The notes under the pieces were generated by a model. The model had not been told where the DNA came from, searched no databases, and saw only the letters and a program-made list of their open reading frames with translations. 16,254 nt of DNA from contig JAISGE010000081.1 of the NCBI GenBank assembly GCA_031263265.1, forward strand, positions 1-16,254, in the 5' to 3' direction. Source of the stretch: Treponema sp. GTDB taxonomy: Bacteria > Spirochaetota > Spirochaetia > Treponematales > Breznakiellaceae. The position numbers were made by a program, and so were the translations under genes. Below, piece after piece: positions 11,790 through 16,254 of this stretch (positions are counted from its first letter, which is position 1; every line of letters starts with the position of its first letter).

Positions 11790-14700
11790 TTAACTACAAC
11801 CGGTGGTTCCCCCGCAGGTATCGCACTTCATACAGGTACCGTTCCGCACCAGGGTAAAAGAACCGCAGGCAGGACAGGGGTCTCCTTCATAGCCTTTGAT
11901 CCGGGCCTGGAACATGGCTGCGGTTTTACCTGATTCAGCAACTCCCGGTTCCCTGGTACGAGCTTGTTCCGGTCCAGAATACCCGTTCCCTCCATTGTTT
12001 TTTGTACCTGTGGCCAAAAGGTCTTCAGGCTTTACCTGCCCCAGATCGCTGCGGTTCAGGTAACTTATGGCCAGATCCCGGAAGATGTAATCCAGTACAC
12101 TGGTGGCCATCTTCACATAGGTATGACCCTGGACCGTTCCATTGGGTTCAAACCGGCTGAAGGTGAACGCGTCCACGTATTCTTCCAGGGGTACCCCGTA
12201 TTGCAATCCCAAGGAAACCGCAATAGCAAAGCTATTGAGGAGACTCCGAAACGCTGCCCCTTCCTTGTGCATATCCAGGAATATCTCCCCCAGGTTTCCG
12301 TCGCCGTATTCCCCAGTACGGATGAAAATGGAGTGGCCGCCGATCTTGGCCTTCTGGGTATACCCGGTTCGACGGTTAGGCAGGCTGTTCCGCAGACCCC
12401 TGACCGGGACCCTTTCAGGATGCCGCGAAGGAGTATCCAGGGAACGTTCCAATTCCAGGATGGTATCTGCCAAAGGATCGATACCGGGGGCAAAGGAAGA
12501 GAGGGGCTGAGACAGTTTGGAACCGTCCCGGTACAGGGCAACGGCTTTAAGGCCGCTTTTCCAGGAGAGCATATAGGCACCTTTCACGTCCTCAAAGTCC
12601 GCGCTATTGGGCATGTTGATGGTCTTACTGATGGCCCCGGAAATAAAGGGCTGGACCACAGCCATCATGCCGATGTGGGCAGTCCAGGGAATAGAACGCT
12701 TCCCCTTTTTGCCCGAAGGCGTGGCAGTATCAAATACCCGGTAATGCTCTTTCCGCAGCCCTGGCGCAGCCTCAAGCCCCATGGTACCGCAGGTGTAGAG
12801 TTCTGCTTCTTCAATGGCCTCCTCGGTAAAGCCCAGGTGCTTCAAGAGGCTGAAATCCGGCAACGACCAGGTCGCTTCAGGAATTCTGAGGGTCTTTTCA
12901 ATAAAGTCCTTTCCCACAAGCCAAGGGTTGAACACTCCTTCAAGGCTGAGCGCGGTCTTGACCGCTTCCTCCACTACTGCCAAGGCATCCGGGGTAAATC
13001 CCCGGGCCATCAAGGTTTCAGGATTGACTCCAGGAGCGCCGGTAAACGTTTTCCACCCGGTAGCATAAGCGCTTATGGCGTCGATCTCTTCAGGGCGGTA
13101 ACCCAAGGCTTCCAGGGCAGGGGGAACCGATTGATTGATGATCTTGAAGTACCCGCCTCCAGCAAGTTTCTTGAATTTCACCAAGGCAAAGTCAGGCTCA
13201 ACCCCAGTGGTATCGCAATCCATGAGGAGGCCGATGGTTCCGGTTGGGGCAATGGCGCTTACTTGGGCGTTCCTGAACCCATGAGCCGTCCCCAGGTCCA
13301 GAGCCTGATCCCAGGCTGCCCTGACTGCGTCCAAAAGATAAGCCGGGCAGAAACCTGGATCGATTCCCTTAGGTATTGTGTGGATACCCTCGTATTCTCC
13401 CGCAGGGGCATTGTACGCGGCCCGGCGGTGATTACGGATCACCCGGAGCATGGCCTCCTGGTTTTCAGAGTACCGGATAAAAGGCCCCTGTTCCGCAGCC
13501 ATACGTGCAGACTGGGCGTATGCTCCTGCAGAAAGGATCCCTGACAAGGCGCCGGCCACGGCCCGGCCCTCCTCTGAATCATAGGCAAGCCCCATAACCA
13601 TAAGGAGACTCCCCAAATTGGCAAATCCTAGCCCCAGGGTCCGGTATTGGTAGGACAATTCCGCGATCCTTGGGGCAGGGAATTGAGCCATGACCACGGA
13701 AATTTCCAAGATACTGGTCCAAAGTTTGATGGCATGAAGGTAGGCTTCCAAATTGAACACCCGGCTCTTGAGATCATAAAATGCAGAGAGATTAATAGAA
13801 GCAAGATTACAGGCCGTATCATCCAGGAACATGTATTCTGAACAGGGATTGGATGCCCGGATTTCACCTCCTGCAGGGCAGGTATGCCAATCATTGATTG
13901 TCGTATGGTACTGGATCCCTGGATCTGCACATTGCCAGGTAGAACGGGCGATCTGTTCCCAGAGTTTCCGGGCTTTGATTGTCTTTTCAGGCTTTCCAGA
14001 AATCCTCCCCAAGAGATCCCAGTCCTTATCGTCCCGAACGGCCCTTATGAAATCATCACTCAGACGGATGCTGTTATTGGCTGATTGTCCTGAAACCGTG
14101 TTATAAGCCTCTTCATCCCAGGCCGTAGAAAACAGGGCAGGGTTTACCGTATCATCTCCCTGCTCAAGCCGCCGGAGCAGTTGATACAGATACGTGGGCG
14201 GAATCTGGTCTCCTAAGGCGTTTCGTAAGGCAGCGGCAAGTTCCCGGTTTTTTTCAATGGTAAACCGGTCGGTTCCCGGCCCCCGGAACCCTGCCAGAGC
14301 CTTTTTAATGGCATCCAAGTGTTTCTTGACGATCCGGGAACCGGTAACCATGGACGCCACCTTGTGCTCTTCCCCGGCTTTCCAGTCAATGTACTTTTCC
14401 ACATCAGGATGATCGGCATCCAGCGTTACCATCTTGGCCGCGCGCCGGGTTGTACCCCCACTCTTAATGGCCGAAGCAGACCGGTCCCCAATTTTGAGGA
14501 AGGAGAGCATCCCCGAAGAAACACCTCCGCCGGACAAGCGCTCATTGGCAGCCCGGAGCCGGGAGAAGTTTGACCCGGTACCGGAACCGTACTTGAAAAG
14601 CCGGGCCTCCCGGGTAACCAGGTCCATGATGCCTCCATCGTTGACCAGATCATCCTCCACCGATAGGATGAAACAGGCATGAGGCTGAGGCCGCTTATAC

Positions 14701-15254
14701 GCACTATCGGATTTTTTGAGGATGCCTTCATGAGGATCAAAGTAATAGTGCCCTTGGGCAGGTCCATCGATCCCATACACCGCATAAAGTCCTGTATTGA
14801 ACCATTGAGGGCTGTTGGGTGCGGCCATCTGGTGGGCAAGCATGTAGCAGGTCTCATCATAGAACGTCTGAGCGTCTGCCTCGGTGTCAAAGTACTGGTT
14901 TTGCCTACCCCAGTCCATCCAGGTATAGGCGAGCCGGTGAAACACCTGTCGGGCGTCGTGTTCAGCCCCATCTTCAGGGAGGAGTTCACGGGGATCTGGG
15001 TCAGCAGTCTGCCCTTTGGGAAGCGCCCATTGTCTCCACGCATATATTTTATCCGCAGGAACTCCGGCCTTGCGGAAGTACTTTTGGCTTATAATATCCG
15101 TAGCAATCTGACTCCAAAAGGCAGGCACGATCACCTGGGGATCTTCAAAAATCACTTTTTGGTCAGGGTTGCGAATTTCACTCTTTCGTTTCTCCCAGCG
15201 GATATCCTTATAAGGCCCGCTTTGGGGATCGGTAAACAAGCGTTCAAACTTCAT
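11790..15254 (-). CDS. nrdJ: Adenosylcobalamin-dependent (class II) ribonucleotide reductase
   Basis: A 1154-aa vitamin B12-dependent reductase that makes deoxyribonucleotides without oxygen. Landmarks: NSPQWFNTGLY at 147-157; the redox cysteine C194 in HACFILS; SSGMLSFLKIGDRSA near 246-260; the active-site N469, C471 and E473 in SNPCSEYMF; the partner cysteine C482 in TACNLASINL; and near the C-terminus a CPACG ... CMKCDTCGG zinc-ribbon-like cysteine cluster ending GCS, used for re-reduction and typical of the long NrdJ class. Compared with shorter homologues there is an extra segment near residues 310-450 before the NPCSE motif. The start ATG at 15254 is supported by AAAGGAA (15260-15266). 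It is expressed divergently from the hemerythrin gene, and its promoter carries two NrdR boxes. The large plus-strand ORFs lying over it are antisense shadows. Confidence 0.97.
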   Translation of the reverse strand: MKFERLFTDPQSGPYKDIRWEKRKSEIRNPDQKVIFEDPQVIVPAFWSQIATDIISQKYFRKAGVPADKIYAWRQWALPKGQTADPDPRELLPEDGAEHDARQVFHRLAYTWMDWGRQNQYFDTEADAQTFYDETCYMLAHQMAAPNSPQWFNTGLYAVYGIDGPAQGHYYFDPHEGILKKSDSAYKRPQPHACFILSVEDDLVNDGGIMDLVTREARLFKYGSGTGSNFSRLRAANERLSGGGVSSGMLSFLKIGDRSASAIKSGGTTRRAAKMVTLDADHPDVEKYIDWKAGEEHKVASMVTGSRIVKKHLDAIKKALAGFRGPGTDRFTIEKNRELAAALRNALGDQIPPTYLYQLLRRLEQGDDTVNPALFSTAWDEEAYNTVSGQSANNSIRLSDDFIRAVRDDKDWDLLGRISGKPEKTIKARKLWEQIARSTWQCADPGIQYHTTINDWHTCPAGGEIRASNPCSEYMFLDDTACNLASINLSAFYDLKSRVFNLEAYLHAIKLWTSILEISVVMAQFPAPRIAELSYQYRTLGLGFANLGSLLMVMGLAYDSEEGRAVAGALSGILSAGAYAQSARMAAEQGPFIRYSENQEAMLRVIRNHRRAAYNAPAGEYEGIHTIPKGIDPGFCPAYLLDAVRAAWDQALDLGTAHGFRNAQVSAIAPTGTIGLLMDCDTTGVEPDFALVKFKKLAGGGYFKIINQSVPPALEALGYRPEEIDAISAYATGWKTFTGAPGVNPETLMARGFTPDALAVVEEAVKTALSLEGVFNPWLVGKDFIEKTLRIPEATWSLPDFSLLKHLGFTEEAIEEAELYTCGTMGLEAAPGLRKEHYRVFDTATPSGKKGKRSIPWTAHIGMMAVVQPFISGAISKTINMPNSADFEDVKGAYMLSWKSGLKAVALYRDGSKLSQPLSSFAPGIDPLADTILELERSLDTPSRHPERVPVRGLRNSLPNRRTGYTQKAKIGGHSIFIRTGEYGDGNLGEIFLDMHKEGAAFRSLLNSFAIAVSLGLQYGVPLEEYVDAFTFSRFEPNGTVQGHTYVKMATSVLDYIFRDLAISYLNRSDLGQVKPEDLLATGTKNNGGNGYSGPEQARTREPGVAESGKTAAMFQARIKGYEGDPCPACGSFTLVRNGTCMKCDTCGGTTGCS

Positions 15255-15275
15255 GCATATTCCTTTATCAATACT

Positions 15276-15322
15276 ACCATATATGTAGTGTATATTGAAA
15301 AATCATACACCATATAATGGGT
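15276..15322 (-). promoter_or_regulatory. Tandem NrdR boxes in the nrdJ promoter
   Basis: Two 16-bp sites resemble the NrdR consensus (ACACWATATATWGTGT-like): 15276-15291 (ACCATATATGTAGTGT) and 15307-15322 (ACACCATATAATGGGT), each matching at about 13 of 16 positions by eye. Their starts are 31 bp apart, about three helical turns, the normal arrangement for the ATP/dATP-sensing repressor NrdR. A candidate minus-strand promoter overlaps them: TTGTAT (15331-15326), 18 nt, TATGAT (15307-15302). Confidence 0.78.
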
Positions 15323-15431
15323 TGTATACAAGGGGGAAAACCTGTGGTATCCTTATTCAAGATATAGAACGGTTATTATTTCTTTATGGATTTTTGAACA
15401 ATCTTAGACGATTTTATTATATGGAGGCTTT

Positions 15432-15875
15432 ATGAACGATAGAATTTTTGTGGAATGGGATGACCGGTACTTGGTGGGTATTTCCTTCATTGATGAGCAA
15501 CATAAAGAGCTTATCAACCTGACCAATACGCTGTATGAGGGCTGCCTTGAAGGGAACGCCACGGCAACAGCCTATTTTATGCAGACTATCCACGGTACCG
15601 TAGATTATGTGAAATATCATTTCTCTGCAGAAGAAAAGCTACTGGAAAGCGTCAACTACCCGGATATAGTGAACCATAAAAGAGAACATGAAGGGTTTGT
15701 CAAGACAATTTTTGAACAGGTTAAAAGTTTTGAGGGGGGCAAAAAATTCGTCCCCAATGAATTTGTCCGTTACTTGAAGGATTGGATCCTAACCCACATT
15801 GCCTTGACCGATAAGAAGTATGCCCAGTATATCCTCAATCTCAAGAAACAGGGCCGGTTGAACATAGAACTCTGA
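15432..15875 (+). CDS. Bacteriohemerythrin
   Basis: A 147-aa single-domain hemerythrin that binds O2 at a di-iron centre in a four-helix bundle; the form is soluble and cytosolic, with no sensor domain fused. All expected ligands are seen: H24 (DEQHKEL), H63 and E67 (YHFSAEE), H82 and H86 (HKREHEGF), and H122 and D127 (THIALTD). Its length is normal. GGAGG (15423-15427) is 4 nt before the ATG. Roles known for the family include oxygen scavenging, storage or sensing. In an organism with a B12-dependent reductase it fits brief oxygen exposure. It is transcribed away from nrdJ; part of the shared 177-bp intergenic region, including the palindrome TTGTATACAA (15322-15331), may control both. A strong terminator follows. 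Confidence 0.96.
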   Translation: MNDRIFVEWDDRYLVGISFIDEQHKELINLTNTLYEGCLEGNATATAYFMQTIHGTVDYVKYHFSAEEKLLESVNYPDIVNHKREHEGFVKTIFEQVKSFEGGKKFVPNEFVRYLKDWILTHIALTDKKYAQYILNLKKQGRLNIEL

Positions 15876-15955
15876 GTCGCTTGCTACGGAAAACTGGGGT
15901 GTGGTGGGATGTGTTCCCCCGCCATACATAAAGATTTCAAAATGCAATCTTTGAT

Positions 15956-15988
15956 ACCCAGGAGCTTGATCCTGGGTTCTTTATTCTC
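15956..15988 (+). terminator. Rho-independent terminator of the hemerythrin gene
   Basis: ACCCAGGA (15956-15963) and TCCTGGGT (15970-15977) form a perfect 8-bp stem with the loop GCTTGA, followed by TTCTTTATTCT. Confidence 0.85.
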
Positions 15989-16006
15989 TATAATAATATA
16001 CCTTGC

Positions 16007-16035
16007 TTGACTTTTATGAATAAACTTTATATGAT
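16007..16035 (+). promoter_or_regulatory. Candidate promoter at the right end
   Basis: TTGACT (16007-16012), 17 nt, TATGAT (16030-16035). A TATAAT follows at about 16041. It points toward the truncated ORF at 16160. Confidence 0.6.
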
Positions 16036-16159
16036 CTTCTTATAATGTTAAGCTCTGGAAAGTGTGAAATATATACAAATGAAACCTATTTCAAACAGGG
16101 AGTATATGGTGGTAATTTTGAGTTTCCAGAAGTGCTCTTGATTAGCTAAGGAGATTTTC

Positions 16160-16254
16160 GTGGCAAGTTGTTTATTTTGTATTTATGGTCTTTTTGGGGG
16201 GGGGGGGGGGGGGGGGGGCGGGGGGGGGGGGTGGGGGGGTGGTGGGGGGGGGGG
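16160..16254 (+). CDS. Possible start of a gene truncated by the contig end
   Basis: A GTG at 16160 with AAGGAG (16148-16153) 6 nt upstream opens a frame reading (M)ASCLFCIYGLFG before the sequence dissolves into the G run. With a promoter 125 bp upstream, a real gene probably begins here, but only about 12 codons are trustworthy and no function can be given. An 11-codon ORF at 16106-16141 with GGGAG upstream precedes it and could be chance or a leader peptide. Confidence 0.3.
   Translation, partial: MASCLFCIYGLFGGGGGGGGGGGGWGGGGGG
16196..16254. repeat. G-rich low-complexity contig end
   Basis: An almost uninterrupted G run, complementary in composition to the C run at the left end. It is probably a sequencing or assembly artefact; do not trust reading frames here. 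Confidence 0.8.

Noticed and set aside
11964..13544. A 526-codon plus-strand ORF and several others over nrdJ
   Set aside because: They lie antisense to a well-conserved nrdJ reading frame, have no ribosome-binding site and show no recognisable family; they are shadows of codon bias.

Overview
The window looks like a contig from a spirochaete, most likely a gut or oral Treponema-type bacterium. This is inference from the gene mix: a long B12-dependent ribonucleotide reductase with NrdR boxes, a bacteriohemerythrin, a YedF/cysteine desulfurase pair, IS66 and IS5 debris, and integron-type cassettes with GCATAAC/GTTATGC ends. No rRNA or taxonomic marker is present. Both contig ends are homopolymer runs (C on the left, G on the right) that look like read artefacts, so real sequence spans about 65-16195.

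Layout. (1) 348-1004: a minus-strand hypothetical protein of about 218 aa. (2) 1150-3620: a strikingly AT-rich, plus-strand stretch that reads as a degraded integron cassette array. It holds a 51-aa membrane peptide translationally coupled to a GNAT acetyltransferase, a complete 133-bp attC-like site, a second GNAT of the phosphinothricin acetyltransferase type whose end is fused to an IS5-family transposase remnant, a BrnTA toxin-antitoxin pair whose toxin gene looks broken, and one arm of a second attC site. No integrase is present. (3) 3620-4390: non-coding, with a dispersed repeat, a 14-bp perfect inverted repeat and a structured leader. (4) 4392-8834: a ModE-like regulator facing a three-gene minus-strand operon (SDR dehydrogenase with an unknown N-terminal domain, FGGY sugar kinase, moaA). 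(5) 8850-9740: a transposase graveyard (IS66 fragment plus a second, unrelated transposase tail). (6) 9739-11525: the two-gene yedF/cysteine desulfurase unit associated with selenium metabolism. (7) 11563-11606: a 44-nt 3' fragment of a tRNA-Met gene, the typical footprint of an integrated element. (8) 11790-15254: nrdJ, preceded by two NrdR boxes 31 bp apart. (9) 15432-15875: bacteriohemerythrin with its own terminator, then a promoter and the possible start of a truncated gene.

How the genes work together. MoaA makes the first molybdopterin intermediate, the ModE-like protein suggests molybdate-linked control, and YedF plus the EF2568-type cysteine desulfurase are markers of selenium-dependent molybdenum hydroxylases. 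The window may therefore carry scattered parts of a Mo/Se enzyme programme, although no hydroxylase, selD, yqeB or yqeC is seen here. The SDR and kinase probably form a short route for a sugar or polyol. NrdJ (oxygen-independent dNTP synthesis) and the oxygen-binding hemerythrin fit an anaerobe or microaerophile.
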